A stretch of DNA of 64,000 nt from Amyelois transitella (taxonomy: Eukaryota > Arthropoda > Insecta > Lepidoptera > Pyralidae), in contig NC_083527.1 of assembly GCF_032362555.1 (NCBI RefSeq), positions 5,952,001 through 6,016,000 of the forward strand, written 5' to 3'. Each line of letters opens with the position of its first letter. Position 1 is the first letter of the stretch. The position numbers and the translations under genes were made by a program. Shown one piece after another: positions 29,769 to 40,830 of the stretch. The notes beneath the pieces were generated by a model. The model had not been told where the DNA came from and made no database searches. It was given only the letters and a program-made list of their open reading frames with translations.

Positions 29769-32700
29769 ATGCATTACAATAAAATGGGAAAATTGTCGTA
29801 TTTGTACACCGATTCCGACGAAACAGAGGAAACATCCAGCTCTGTGGAGTGTGCGAAGAAGAAAAAGAAATTCTCGTGAGTTTATTTAAGTTATGTTGCA
29901 TTCATACGTGCATGTAGCTAATTACATCTTTGTCTATTGCGGGGCAGACAGAGCCAGCGGACTCGAAAAGACTGAAAGGCCACGTCCAGCTGTAAGTATG
30001 ACTTAATTATGGAATTGAGATTCAAATAGCGACAGGTTGCTAGCCCATCGCCTAAAGTCCTAAGTTTATTACCTTTCCCTTCATAGACATTTCATAGGTA
30101 CATACATATAGTTACGACAATATCCCTTGCGGGGTAGACAGAGGCAACAGTCTTGAAAAGACTGATAGGCCACGTTCAGCTGTATGCCTTTATGATGGAA
30201 TTGAGATTCAAATATTGACAGGTCTAAGCCATCGCCTACATGAGGAACCCCATTTTTATAAGCCTAATCCTTAGTTGCCTTTTACAACACCAATGAGAAA
30301 AATATGTAGTGATTCTAATCCGAAGTGCCGGAAACCACACTGCAATTTCACTTTCATCCACATAATCCTATCCCTTAATCACCTTTCACGACATCCATTT
30401 GAAAGAAATGGATTGATATACATATATTTCCTTAAAATTATCAACATTCATAATTTACAGCATCCTGAAGTACTCGACCAACAATGTGAAGAAGAAAGGC
30501 AAGCACACCAAATCTGACCCTGACTACCCCGGCCTCCGGGGGGTGAGCAGCCACCGCGTCCGTTACAAACTGCCGGGAATATTGAAGAATGCCAATACTT
30601 ACAAGGAGCGGGAAAACTGTAAGTTTTTAGAAGGACCAGCTCGCTTTTACATGAGTTTTGTGAGGCAATGTACTGTATGATGGAGTCAAAATTCTTAACC
30701 AGTCAAAACCTACTATTGACTAGCAAACGTACCTACATATATATGATCACGTCTATATCCCTTGCGGGGTAGACAGAGCCAACAGTCTCGAAAAGACTGA
30801 TAGGTCACATTGAGCTATTCGGCTTAATGATAGAATTGAGATTTAAATAGTGACAGGTTGCTACCCCGTCGCCTAAAAGAAGTATCCCAAGTTTATACAC
30901 CTATTCCTTAGTCGCCTTTTACAACATCCATGGGAACGAGATGGAGTGGTCCCATTCTTTCTTTATTGGTGCCGGGAACCACACGGCACTAATAAAAAAA
31001 AGCAATCAGGTTGGTCAAAATTGTTTTTGATTGAAAATTAACTGTACTTTTAACTGTTATTTTAGACAAAATATTATTAAGACTAAAACGCACTAATGGA
31101 CAGGCTTATTAACTTGGGATTCTTCTTTTAGGCGATGTGCTAGCAACCTGTCACTATATGAATCTCAATTCTATCATTAAGCCAAACAGCTGAACTTGGC
31201 CTATCGCTGTTTACAAGGCTAATGGCAGCATATATACAACCTCCGACACAACATCGTCTGTCGCGCGGTTCCCCAGGCATAACACCTAGCCTGGCGGAAG
31301 ATCTTCCCTTTGGTGGCGGTCGAGCCGAATGATCGCTCCCGCTACAATGGATACAAGACTTGGCCTCATTAAGCTGGATGGCCTAAAGAAAGAGTGAAAA
31401 AGTAAAAGTCCACATAACTCAATTTCATTCCTCCCTCAGCATCAGAAGAGGAAGACGAGCCAGACTACTCCAAGATGGACTTATCTAAGGACAGGTGCCT
31501 CGTGGGGCGAGTGCCTTTGTCGCCTGGCTCCAAGCCTGGTCGGGGAGGTGGAGTCGCTATATTGGTCAGGAAGAACATAAGCGTGAGTGGGATATCTTTT
31601 ATTCCCTCCACATACAGATGCAAGGTCTACTCCAAGCTCCAAGAAGACTTGTTATATTGGTCTGGATTGGAAGACTTGTTACTGTAAGTTGGGCATTTCT
31701 CATCTTCTCTACCCCTACAGGTGCCAGAGCCTGTCCAAGGTCCAAGAAGACATATTACATTGGCTGAAACATATAGAATTTAAACATACATACATACATA
31801 TCATCACGTCCCTACCCCTTGCGGGGAAGACAGAGCCTACAGTGTTGAAAAGACTGAATGGCCACGTTCAGCTATTTGGCTTAATGATAGAATTGAGATT
31901 CAAATAGTGACAGGTTGCTAACCCATCGCCTAAAAAAGAATCCCAAGTTTGTAAGGCTATCCCTTAGTCACCTTTTACGACATCCATGGGAAAGAGATGG
32001 AGTGGTCCTATTCTTTTTTGTATTGGTGCCGGGAACCGCACGGCACAACAATTTAATATTCCATCATCAAGCCGCCATCTGAATCTGGCCGTAATAGTCT
32101 TTAAAAAGACTGTTGGCTCTATGTACCCCGTCGAGCGTGGCCTATCGATCTTTCAGAACTGCTTGCTCTGTCTGCTGCGGAAGGGATAAAGACGTGATTA
32201 TATGATGACGATGATGATAAACAAATGAGAATAAGCAACTCAGATCTTTATTATTATAATTGTTGAGCAATTTTCCTTTAAATTTTCTGTCCGTATATTT
32301 GAAATTAAAATTGAATTTAATTTCTGCGACTGTGACTATTCCTGAAAAGGTAAAAATAAAACTTTACGAGCGAGCCGTGACTAGTGAAATTCTTATTCTT
32401 TGTAGCGCTAACACCTAGATCCCTGGTGACCTAAAATTGCTTGTGTAAGATATGTTCTTTTGTTTACAATGTTTTCAGTCCAATTTGTCTACAAATTGCC
32501 GTGTGGTTCCCGGCACAAAAAAGAATAGGACCACTCCATCTCTTTCCTCTAAGGGATAGGCTTACAAACATGGGATTCTTTTTTAGGCGATGGGCTAGCA
32601 ACCTGTCACTATTTGAATCTCAATTCTATCATTAAGCCAAATAGCTGAACGTGGCCATTCAGTCTTTTCAAGACTGTTGGCTCTGTCTTCCCCACAAGGG

Positions 32701-35700
32701 ATATAGACGTGACCATATGTATGTTTGTTGTCTGCAAAAGTGTTGAAATAAATTACTTATTCATTGAAGGCTACCTATTTTGGTCACAGTCTCGGATCTT
32801 TTCTCCTGTGTTTTGTAGAGGCGATTAAGGGAATGATAGATTCAAGTTGTCAGTGTAAGTTTTCCTATATTAAGTGTTACTACCCTGTCTTTCTCATACA
32901 TGCATAAAGTCACGTCTATATCCCTTGCGGGGTAAACAGAGCCAACAGTTTTGAAAAGACTGAAAGGCCAAGAATTGAGATTCAAATAGTACCTAGATGT
33001 GGCTAGCCCATCGCCTACGAGAACGATAAGTTTTTTATATTTACCCTTAGTCATCTTAAACGATATATATTGGTAAGACATGCAATGGTCCTATTCTATA
33101 GTGCCAAGAACCACACGGCAAAAATTATGAGAAATAATTCTCATGAATACTTTTAAACTTTCGCGTTACATGTTAAATGATGACATGACAGTATGGATGT
33201 TTGTTACTCTTTTCACACAAAAACTACTGAACCGATTACGATGAAATTTGGTATGTAGGTAGCTGATGACCCAGAATAACTTATAGACTTTTTATCCCGG
33301 AGTTCCCGCAGGAATGATTTCATGTGGACGAAGTCGCGGACGGCCTTTAGTTAGAAATAATTCTTTTTGAGATTTTCCAAAACCCTCCAAACTTTAAAAC
33401 ACTTTTTTTTAATTCCCAAAGGATCCCTTTTCAAAATTATCGGGAACCCTATTTAGACAACCTTTTTTTTCTAATCCCTGGAGAATCCTTTATGATATCC
33501 AGTCAATAACGTAGTGTCGACACCCGCCCATACGGATTCCAGACCTCCATCAATACGGCTATACCTAAAGTGACCATACGTCCCGCTTTCGGCGGGATTG
33601 TCCCGCTTTCAGGCTGTCTGTCCCGCTGTCCCCAGCGAGAGCCGAAATGTCGCGCTTTACAAACAAAGCAAGTTTTTATATACTTATTTTATATCAACAT
33701 TGCACTCAAATCTCGCTGACGAGAACAGTCAGTCAAAAATACTAAATGTACAGACAAAATATTTTTACTTTTTTATTATAGGTAGGTATGTATAGATAAT
33801 TATTTATAACTAACTTATATATTAAGTAAATTTTTTTATTTATTTATATACAAAATTCCGTAAAAGTCCCGCTCTGACGCAAAAAAAATGGTCACATTAG
33901 CTATACCCCGGGCAGTCCGAACCGGCGAAGAATTTGTAAATGCTCGGCCGCAGCCGTACCTATGTGATAACGGCTCCCGTGGGATATATTAAGCGGCCGG
34001 GATGCAAGAAAGAAGAGATGTTGTTGTGTTAAAAAATTTACATGACACTTATTTTTGCCGATTATAAGTTAAAACTAGTAAATTAAACTTAACTAATATT
34101 ATACGCCGTGTGGTTCCCGGCACCAATAAAAAAAGTATAGGACCACTCTATCTCGTTCCCATGGGTATCGTAAAAGGCGACTAAGGGATAAGCTTATAAA
34201 CTTAGGATTCTTCTTTAAGGCGATGGGCTAGCAACCTGTCACTATTTGAATCTCAATTCTATCATGAAACCGAAAAGCTGAACGTGGCCTATAAGTCTTC
34301 AAGACTGTTGACTCTGTCTTCCCCACAAGGGGTATAGACGTGACCATATGTATGTATGTATGTGTTAAGTATTATTATAAATGAAAATTAATTAGTCTTC
34401 TTTATTTATTCCCCATAACTTTTCCTACAAACAACATTTAAAAAAATTGTCGTGTCTTCGCAAGATTATCTTCTTACATCCGAAAGCAGACTTTACACTA
34501 GTACAGTTCGAAACAACTGATATATTTTCCAGTTAAATCTCCCCAAGGAGCCACAGGAGAACACGCTGACGTATGAAGGTGCGGGTTCGAATCCCAGAAA
34601 GGTTAACTTATAGATATTGTGGATATAATAACTGTGCCGTCTATTCGGGTTGAATTTCAATTTATACATACATGCAGTCACGTCTATATCCCTTGTGGGG
34701 TAGACAGAGTAGAAGTGGTTCACGTTTTTATATGTAACAAGCTTTTATGTGGGGCTTCGCTCCGGTGGGAATATCCCTAAAAAAGGCTTAAGTTATTCCT
34801 AAACGTCAATTTTATCTGTGTAACAAATTTAATCAATTGAGGTGGAGCAGTTTATGAGTTTATTCGTTTCAAAAATACAAAAATTAAAATATTTGCTCTT
34901 TATTATCAGTGTGGATGAGGGGGTGACAGGGCTTCAGGCTACTTGTTCAGTTAATCTTAATAGGACCACTTTTCACGTGGTTCTTTTAAGACGCTTCAAA
35001 GGGAACTACTCGACTTATTGGAACAAATTATGATAAATTTTCCCGATGACTATTTTTATTATAATATTTTTTTTTCAATAGGACCATTCCATCTCTTTCC
35101 CATGGATGTCGTAAAAAGCCACTAATGGATAGGCTTACAAAATTCGTTTTTAGGCGATGGGCTAGCAACCTGTCACAACTTGAATCTCAATTCTATCATT
35201 AAGCCAAATAGCTGAACGTGGCCATTCAGTCTTTTCGAGACTGTTGTTGTCTACCCCACAACGGATATAGACTTGACCATATGTATGTATGTATGTATGA
35301 CTATTTTTAATTTCAATTCCTTCGTTATGTCATCTAACTAAACGAGTTTTTTTTTAATCTTGAGACTGTAAGTCTTTTTTTTGTTTCTCGAGTCTATCTC
35401 GTCAGAGTTAATATGTTAGCGTGTTTGTAACATTTTTGTTACATATAAAGAAGTTATTTTTATTTATTTATTTATCGAAACAATTACAATTTGTAAAGTA
35501 CTATAGGCGGCATTTATGCTAATGGCATTATCTAACAGTCTACCATCGGTTTAAGCAGATAACTTTTGTCTGTGAATACTTAAACAAAGGTAATTATAGA
35601 TGGTGCTGTGTGGTTCCCAGCACCAATAGAAAAATAACAAGACCACTCCATATCTTTCCCATGGATGTCGTAAAAGGCGACCAAGGGATAGGCTCATATA

Positions 35701-36127
35701 CTTGGGATTCCTCTTTTAGGCGATGTGCTAGCGACCTGTCACTATTTGAATCTCAATTCTATCATTAAGCCGGTCAGCTGAACGCGGGCCTTCCTGTTTG
35801 CCCCGCAGGGGATATAGACGTGATTATATGTTATATAAATAGGGATTATTTCACATACATACATACATAAAATCACGCCTCTTTCCCGGAGGGGTAGGCA
35901 GAGACTACCTCTTTCCACTGCCACGATCTCTGCATATTTCCTTCGCTTCATCCACATTCATAACTCTCTTCATGCAAGCTCGGTGGTTTCGGGTACTTTT
36001 GAGGGATTATTTTAATTTTATGTTATTTTGATTAATTAATCAATTTCAGGGCGTGCAGCCTCAGCAGAGCACTAGTAGTACGAAACGGAGAAGAAAGACG
36101 AAATTGAACAGAAAACGGTCTTATTAA
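29769..36127 (+). CDS. Unrecognised gene: small lysine-rich, acidic/basic patterned protein
   Basis: Four exons: 29769-29875, 30461-30618, 31440-31582, 36050-36127, joining in frame (phases 2, 1, 0) to 161 residues. I do not recognise the family. Residues 1-36 are acidic then basic (YTDSDETEETSSS, then KKKKKF). Exon 2 encodes YPGLRGVSSHRVRYKLPGIL. Exon 3 starts with an acidic SSEEEDEPDYSK stretch and ends in PGRGGGVAILVRKNIS. The last exon is strongly basic (TKRRRKTKLNRKRSY), like a nuclear localisation signal. There is no signal peptide or membrane segment; a nuclear role would fit but is only inferred. The good codon continuity across three junctions and the higher GC of exons 2 and 3 support a real gene. 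The start could also be the Met at codon 6. Weak points are the 4.5-kb last intron full of repeats and the resemblance of RGGGVAILVR to LINE endonucleases. Confidence 0.5.
29925..30345 (-). mobile_element. Two GTGG elements in tandem (intron 1 of the unknown gene)
   Basis: 29925-30095 is a worn copy without tail. 30098-30345 has its TATG tail, both hairpins and the GTGCCGGAAACCACACTGC end. Confidence 0.7.
30731..30988 (-). mobile_element. GTGG element, full length (intron 2 of the unknown gene)
   Basis: CCTACATATATATGATCACG to GTGCCGGGAACCACACGGCA. Confidence 0.8.
31104..31215 (+). mobile_element. GTGG element fragment
   Basis: Central part only, from TGGACAGGCTTATTAACTTG to AACTTGGCCTATC. 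Confidence 0.6.
31500..31765 (+). repeat. Degenerate tandem repeat around exon 3 of the unknown gene
   Basis: Three spaced versions of one segment: TGGCTCCAAGCCTGGTCGG (from 31526), CTACTCCAAGCTCCAAGAAG (from 31628) and CTGTCCAAGGTCCAAGAAG (from 31731). The first and second are followed by TATATTGGTC. Part of exon 3 seems to have been duplicated and then decayed in the following intron. Confidence 0.55.
31783..32046 (-). mobile_element. GTGG element, full length
   Basis: Intron 3 of the unknown gene. Ends GTGCCGGGAACCGCACGGCA. Confidence 0.8.
32060..32208 (+). mobile_element. GTGG element, rearranged 3' parts
   Basis: The hairpin-bearing 3' section occurs twice in a row in damaged form (TCTTTAAAAAGACTGTTGGC, then GATCTTTCAGAACTGCTTGC). 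Confidence 0.5.
32497..32730 (+). mobile_element. GTGG element
   Basis: Lacks about 25 bases around the CATGGATGTCG section; both ends are present. Confidence 0.75.
32899..33120 (-). mobile_element. GTGG element with internal deletion
   Basis: The AGCTATTTGGCTTAATGAT section is missing; the tail and the CCAAGAACCACACGGC end remain. Confidence 0.7.
33180..33352 (+). mobile_element. Helitron-like element fragment
   Basis: TTACTCTTTTCACACAAAAA, ACTTTTTATCCCGGAGTTCC and GACGAAGTCGCGGACGGCC, in order; opposite orientation to 29005-29240. Confidence 0.6.
33567..33899. mobile_element. hAT-type MITE with 8-bp TSD
   Basis: Terminal inverted repeats TAAAGTGACCAT (33567-33578) and TAATGTGACCAT (reverse strand of 33888-33899) match at 11 of 12 positions. 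GCTATACC flanks both ends (33559-33566 and 33900-33907), an 8-bp target duplication as made by hAT transposases. There is no transposase frame in its 333 bp. Inside the left end is a run of related words on TCCCGCTTTC. Confidence 0.85.
34104..34362 (+). mobile_element. GTGG element, full length
   Basis: From GCCGTGTGGTTCCCGGCACC to a long TATG tail. Confidence 0.8.
34555..34612 (+). repeat. tRNA-like B-box remnant
   Basis: TGCGGGTTCGAATCCCAGAA resembles a tRNA T-arm, but no cloverleaf can be drawn. Probably a SINE remnant. Confidence 0.35.
34662..34710 (-). mobile_element. GTGG element, 3' stub
   Basis: Only the tail and second hairpin (TATATCCCTTGTGGGGTAGA) are present. Confidence 0.6.
35078..35300 (+). 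mobile_element. GTGG element, 5'-truncated
   Basis: Starts ATAGGACCATTCCATCTC and ends in the TATG tail. Confidence 0.7.
35603..35832 (+). mobile_element. GTGG element, first 3' hairpin lost
   Basis: Starts GTGCTGTGTGGTTCCCAG. The section with TTTTCAAGACTG is deleted. Confidence 0.7.
35853..36004 (-). mobile_element. RTE 3' tail, 45 bases before exon 4 of the unknown gene
   Basis: ACATACATACATAAAATCAC to CGGTGGTTTCGGGTACTTTT. Confidence 0.7.
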
Positions 36128-36149
36128 TGTGAGTACACTTATTTTTTAT

Positions 36150-38871
36150 CTTATGAGTGTAGATTACACTTGCCTTCTTAGGAATGACCATCGTTCTTCT
36201 AGTTTCCTATCTGTTGTTAATTCTTGCAACTTATCTGTTCTTCCACTTCAAGCCACCCATCATTTCCCTAACAGGGAACCCACACTCCTCGACCTCATCC
36301 TAGTTTCTTCTGCTGATCTGGTTGCAGGACACGGGCAACACAGTGCTGATATGTTTTCTTACCATGACCTCTTGTTTCTCTCTTATAAACTTCGCCCGCC
36401 CTAAGCCAGATCTAAAGTCCTAATGCAAAGTAATTTTGGTTCAATGAATGTGGATTTTCTACGGGCTGACGCTAACAACACTAACTGGGAAAGGATATCC
36501 AACCTAGCTTCTGTCGACGAGCAGGTGGAAAACTTCAACAACATGATTATAGAACTTTATGATAAGCATGCTCCTATCCGTCCGATAAGAGTAAAACACT
36601 ATCCCGCACCCTGGCTCACTGAAGATGTCAAAAATGCTATCCACATAAAGCACATCATGAAAACAAAATTTAAACGTGACCCTGATCGATATCGGGACAA
36701 ATACATGGAGGCACGTAACCGTAGTAATAGGAAATGCAGGGAAGCACAGCGCCGCCATATCCATAAATCCGTCGAAAATGGTGACCCAGCCAAAATTTGG
36801 AAATTTCTTAGATCGCTAGGAGTTGGAAAAAATAACACCAAGACCCCTAAAACCATCGACATCAATTTGCTTAATAAGCACTTCTCATCTTCCACTTCAT
36901 TTGATGGCAATGACAAGCTCAACACGTTAAACCATCTGTCTTCACTTCCAACCCCGGATTTTTCCTTTTCATTTAGTCAAGTAGCTGCTAGTGATGTTGA
37001 AAAGTGTTTGCTATCGGTATCTTCGAACGCAGTGGGAACAGACGATATCAGTCGTAACATGATCCTGCCAATCCTTGACATCCTTCTACCTACGATCTCA
37101 AGCATCATGAACATCCGGTACCTTTCCATCTGCATGGAAAAATGCTAATATTACCCCCATCCCAAAAAAATCAAATCCAACTTCTTTCTCGGATTTTCGA
37201 CCCATCTCCATCCTTCCATTCCTATCAAAAGTGCTAGAGCGGTTAGTCCAATTACAACTTGACAGTTTCCTGGTCAAAAACAATCTCCTCAACCCATTTC
37301 AATCCGGATTTAGGGCTGGACATAGTACGACTACCGCTTTAGTAAAAATCACAGATGATATCCGATATGGCATTGAAAATTCACAAGTCACAATCCTGGC
37401 TCTTCTGGACTTCAGTAATGCCTTCAACACTGTGGACTTTGACGTTCTCTTAGGTCTGATGCAATCACTGAACATATCTCCTTCAGCTATTAACTGGTTT
37501 CAATCTTATCTGTGCGGACGCCGCCAGCGGGTGCGCATTGAGGACGAGTTTTCTTCTTGGTGCCATACCGTGGCTGGTGTCCCTCAGGGTGGTGTGCTCT
37601 CTCCTCTCTTATTTGCGTTATTTATAAACTCCATCTCGTTTCAGCTCTGCACTTCCTATCATCTCTATGCTGATGACCTTCAAATTTACTGCCACTCTTC
37701 TTTAAGTGACCTATCAAACGGCATCGGAAAAATTAATGGCGATTTGTCTCATATATCCAAATGGAGCAGGGATCACGGGCTTATTGTTAACCCCACCAAA
37801 ACTCAAGCAATCATTATAGGCTCCCCGTGGCAGATTTCAAGAATTGATTGGTCTTCCCTCCCTCCTATTTCCTTTAATGGTGTAAACATTGTTTATAGCG
37901 AAAGGGTCAAAAATTTAGGTGTTCTCTTTGACCGTCAGCTCTCATGGTCCCCTCAAGTGGCAGAAGTTAGCAGGAAAATATTCGCATCAGCAAGGTCACT
38001 CACAAGACTAAAAAAATTCTTACCCATTGCAACTAAAATTTCACTTGCACAATCCTTACTTCTGCCTGTCCTTGACTATGCTGATTCATGCTATCTCAAT
38101 CTTTCTGAAGATCTACTTAATAAACTTGAGCGCCTTCAAAATTTCTGTATCAGGTTCATATTTGGCTTACGCAAATATGACCACATCTCCTCTTTCCGTG
38201 CACAACTCAAGTGGCTTCCAATCAGGTTACGTCGCAATTATCACATTCTCACACTGCTTTTTTCTGTACTTTTCATCCCTTCTACTCCTCAGTATCTTAA
38301 AGAGCGCTTCACCTTTTTTCATCAGAATAACAGTCACACTTCCCGTAGTCTAATTGCCCTTCGCCTCAATACTCCCATTAATATGACTGCAGCCTACTCT
38401 AAATCCTTTACAGTTCAGGCCGTTCGTCTGTGGAATGCTTTACCCATTGACATACGCACCTCACAAACAATAGGTACCTTTAAAACGAACTTGAAGAAGT
38501 ACTTCTTCTTAACTTTATTCATGGTAATATTCATTTTAATCAATATTTTTTTTTTTTTATATAGGTATGTATATTATTATGTATTTATTTATTTTGTGTA
38601 ATATTATGTATGTAGTCTGTGTAAGTTTATATTTATAGTTTATGTATGCGTGTAGTTTATTTATTATACACTTACTAACATATCTTAAGTATGCTGCCCA
38701 CCCGGTTCCAGGATTTTACCTTTCACTACCCAAAGGTTGGCTGGAAGAGATTGCTTAGCGATAAGTCCGCCTTTGCTCAACATGTTCATAATGTATGTTT
38801 TTTTACTACGTTTGTATTTTTTTTTTTATGGGCAATAAAGATAATTTGTATTGTATTGTATTGTATTGTAC
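36150..38871 (+). mobile_element. CR1/Jockey-group LINE, frameshifted, 5'-truncated
   Basis: Starts in the last third of the endonuclease domain (PTLLDLILVSS, SYHDLLFLSY). It carries a full reverse transcriptase and ends in a 3' UTR with GGGCAATAAAGATAATTTG and (TTGTA)n. It begins within about 25-50 bases of the stop codon of the unknown gene. It is a different family from the LINE at 15929-19390, judging by catalytic motif and tail. Confidence 0.85.
36160..38601 (+). pseudogene. LINE ORF2 remnant: reverse transcriptase with a frameshift
   Basis: Three open pieces: up to 36404 (endonuclease end), 36423-37148 (linker with WLTEDVKNAI) and 37231-38601 (456 codons of reverse transcriptase). The latter has FQSGFRAGHSTTTALVKI, LLDFSNAFNTVDFDVLL, GVPQGGVLSPLLFALFINS and the catalytic YADDLQIY, and ends FTVQAVRLWNALPIDIRT. 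The frame changes near 37115: the protein stays recognisable in another frame between 37117 and 37231. A stop also separates the first two pieces. The copy cannot make a working protein. Confidence 0.85.
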
Positions 38872-38892
38872 ATACATACATACCTACTTCGA

Positions 38893-39118
38893 CGGCCTCT
38901 GTGGCGCAGCGGTAATACGCTTGTCTGTGACACCGGGGGTCCCGGGTTCGAATCCCGGCCAGGGCATGATGAGAAAAGAACTTTTTCTGATTGGCCTGGG
39001 TCTTGGATGTTTATCTATATAAGTATTTATTATTATTATAAAATATAGTATCGTTGAGTTAGTATCTCGTAACACAAGTCTCGAACTTACTTCAATGTGT
39101 AATTTGTCCCGTATATAT
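38893..39118 (+). mobile_element. SINE-A, full length
   Basis: Follows the LINE tail and a short ACATACAT run. A-box GTGGCGCAGCGG and B-box GGTTCGAATCC are intact. The ACTTCGAGGCTAACTC section is shortened. Confidence 0.85.
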
Positions 39119-39119
39119 G

Positions 39120-39183
39120 GTGAAGGAAATCATCGTGGTGAATCCTATCATTGTGTAGGATTCACCACGATGTTTTTCTTCAC
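39120..39183. repeat. Inverted repeat, 17-bp perfect inner arms
   Basis: CATCGTGGTGAATCCTA and its exact reverse complement are separated by 8 nt. Outside these, GTGAAGGAAAT and TTTTTCTTCAC pair imperfectly. Confidence 0.9.
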
Positions 39184-39194
39184 TTAGAACTGAA

Positions 39195-39310
39195 TGTGTA
39201 ATCATGATCCAAAATTTTAAGTTGGTACCGGTGAACTGACGGGGGATTACCTACTTCGTGTAGAAATCTGACTTACCCAAGTTTGGGATCCTGCAACCGG
39301 GACTAACTGC
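39195..39310 (+). mobile_element. SINE-B fragment
   Basis: Worn: AATCATGATCCAAAATTT, CTTCGTGTAGAAATCTGACT and GATCCTGCAACCGGGACTAA. Confidence 0.5.
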
Positions 39311-39317
39311 AAGCCCC

Positions 39318-39380
39318 GTGACGTGACACGCGCGACGCTGGTTTTATCGCGCGAAAAATTATCGCTGTCCCGTTTTATCT
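39318..39380. mobile_element. CGCG palindromic MITE, half element
   Basis: ACGTGACACGCGCGACGCTG followed by TTATCGCGCGAAAAATTATC. Confidence 0.5.
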
Positions 39381-39489
39381 AGGTATACATATAATAAAAC
39401 AGTTAAAATATTTTGTCTGTACATTTAGTATTTTTGACTGAAATTGATAGAGAAACACTTAGAATGAATAATAGAAAGAACATTTTTTT

Positions 39490-39610
39490 TTTTAATTTTT
39501 TGTCTGTTTGTCTGTCTGTTTGTATGATCACGCTTATCTTCGAAAATACTGAACAAATTCACTTAAAACTTTCACCAATTGCTTTGTTTTAACTCAGCTT
39601 AACATTTAAA
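39490..39610 (+). repeat. Helitron-like or related repeat
   Basis: GTCTGTTTGTCTGTCTGTTT, then ACTGAACAAATTCACTTAAA; partly similar to 45585-45670 and 40505-40680. Confidence 0.35.
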
Positions 39611-39734
39611 GTTTGTTTTGTCAAAATCGGTTCACTAAAAAAAAAGTTATCATTTGAATTAACTCAAGGCATGAGTTTGCCTGCAAATAAGTTACGAAAT
39701 TTAAAATTCAAAGTCATTTATCATGATACCTATA

Positions 39735-39905
39735 AAATCTATACTAATATTATAAAGCTGAAGAGTTTGTTTGTTTGTTTGAAAGCGCTAATCTTAGGAA
39801 CTACAGGTTCGAATTGAAAAATTCTTTTTGTGTTGAATAGATTTCATTTATCGAGGAAGGTTTTATACTACGAGTATCACTTTGCAACTATTAGGAGCGA
39901 AGAAA
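39735..39905 (+). mobile_element. Helitron-like repeat
   Basis: Second copy of the block at 1305-1470: TAATATTATAAAGCTGAAGA, (TTTG)n, GCGCTAATCTTAGGAACTAC, ATCGAGGAAGG. Confidence 0.5.
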
Positions 39906-39934
39906 TAATGGAATATGTGAAAAAAATAATTGTT

Positions 39935-40005
39935 TTATAATAAAAAGCGAAACAGCGATAGTTTTTCGCGCTATAGAAACGGCGTCGCGTGTGCCGTTCT
40001 ACGAA
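39935..40005. mobile_element. CGCG palindromic MITE, half element
   Basis: AAAGCGAAACAGCGATAGTT, TTCGCGCTATAGAAACGGCG and TCGCGTGTGCC. It is the opposite half to 39318-39380, which may once have been joined to it. Confidence 0.5.
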
Positions 40006-40379
40006 AGCCGGAAAATAAATGCTTCGTCCATCGTAAAATCTACGAAAGTTTTTTCTTTTCTTTTTCAGCATTCTTCATAATATGTTTATATTCCGATACG
40101 TCATTTGAAATATAATTTAAATTAAAAGCAAGATCATCATGAATAGTTTCGTCATTTTTATATAATATTTGTGTAGGTTCACTTAATTCGTGATTACAGT
40201 AGGTACAGATGAATGAACAAGTATTTAGTCCGAAGACCCATTAAAAAATATAAAAAACAATTTTCTTTTTGTTTTATTTTTTGTAACTAAAACATTTTAT
40301 TTAGGTTTTTTTGTATTACTATAATATAATATAATTAAGTACCAAATTTTGCGAAGTAAATAAGTATAATTATTTATTT

Positions 40380-40435
40380 GAAGAAGAAGAAGAAATGTGA
40401 AGAAGAAGTGAAGAAGAAAAAAAGTAGAACAAGAG
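40380..40435 (+). repeat. GAA-rich low-complexity tract
   Basis: Runs of GAAGAAGAAGAA broken by ATGT and GTG. Confidence 0.8.
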
Positions 40436-40504
40436 TGTTCATTTAATGTAACTATTCGCAGGAATTTAGTACTTTAAGATAATTTTTCAAACTTAGTAGA
40501 TAGT

Positions 40505-40680
40505 AGGTACATATGTATGCTTGTTATAGTTTCACGCAAATTCTACTAGACGGATTTTGATAAAGTTTGGTACACGGGTACAATTAACCTGAAATAACAT
40601 GCTCGTACTAAGTACTTTTTAAGAGAGTACTTTTTAGAAATTCCCACGGGAGCGAAGCTCCGAGGCGCAGCTAGTAAGAA
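40505..40680 (+). mobile_element. Helitron-like fragment
   Basis: ACGCAAATTCTACTAGACGG, then CCACGGGAGCGAAGCTCC and the end GGCGCAGCTAGTAAG. CTAGT-type ends fit the Helitron class. Confidence 0.45.
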
Positions 40681-40830
40681 ATGACACTACCATTGAATTA
40701 AACAACTGTCACAGAGTAGGCGTCATGTCGCCAGCTGGTAATTATTCAAACAGTTGAGCCAATGATCAGGGACATCCGTCCCTGTCACATTGATTTAAAC
40801 GTAACTAGAACCGATAATTGATATAAACAT

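Noticed and set aside
31475-31687. LINE endonuclease fragment suggested by GRGGGVAILVRKNIS
   Set aside because: The splice acceptor before it and the in-frame join to both neighbouring exons fit the unknown gene better, and no other endonuclease motif is near. I keep it as a caution, not a call.
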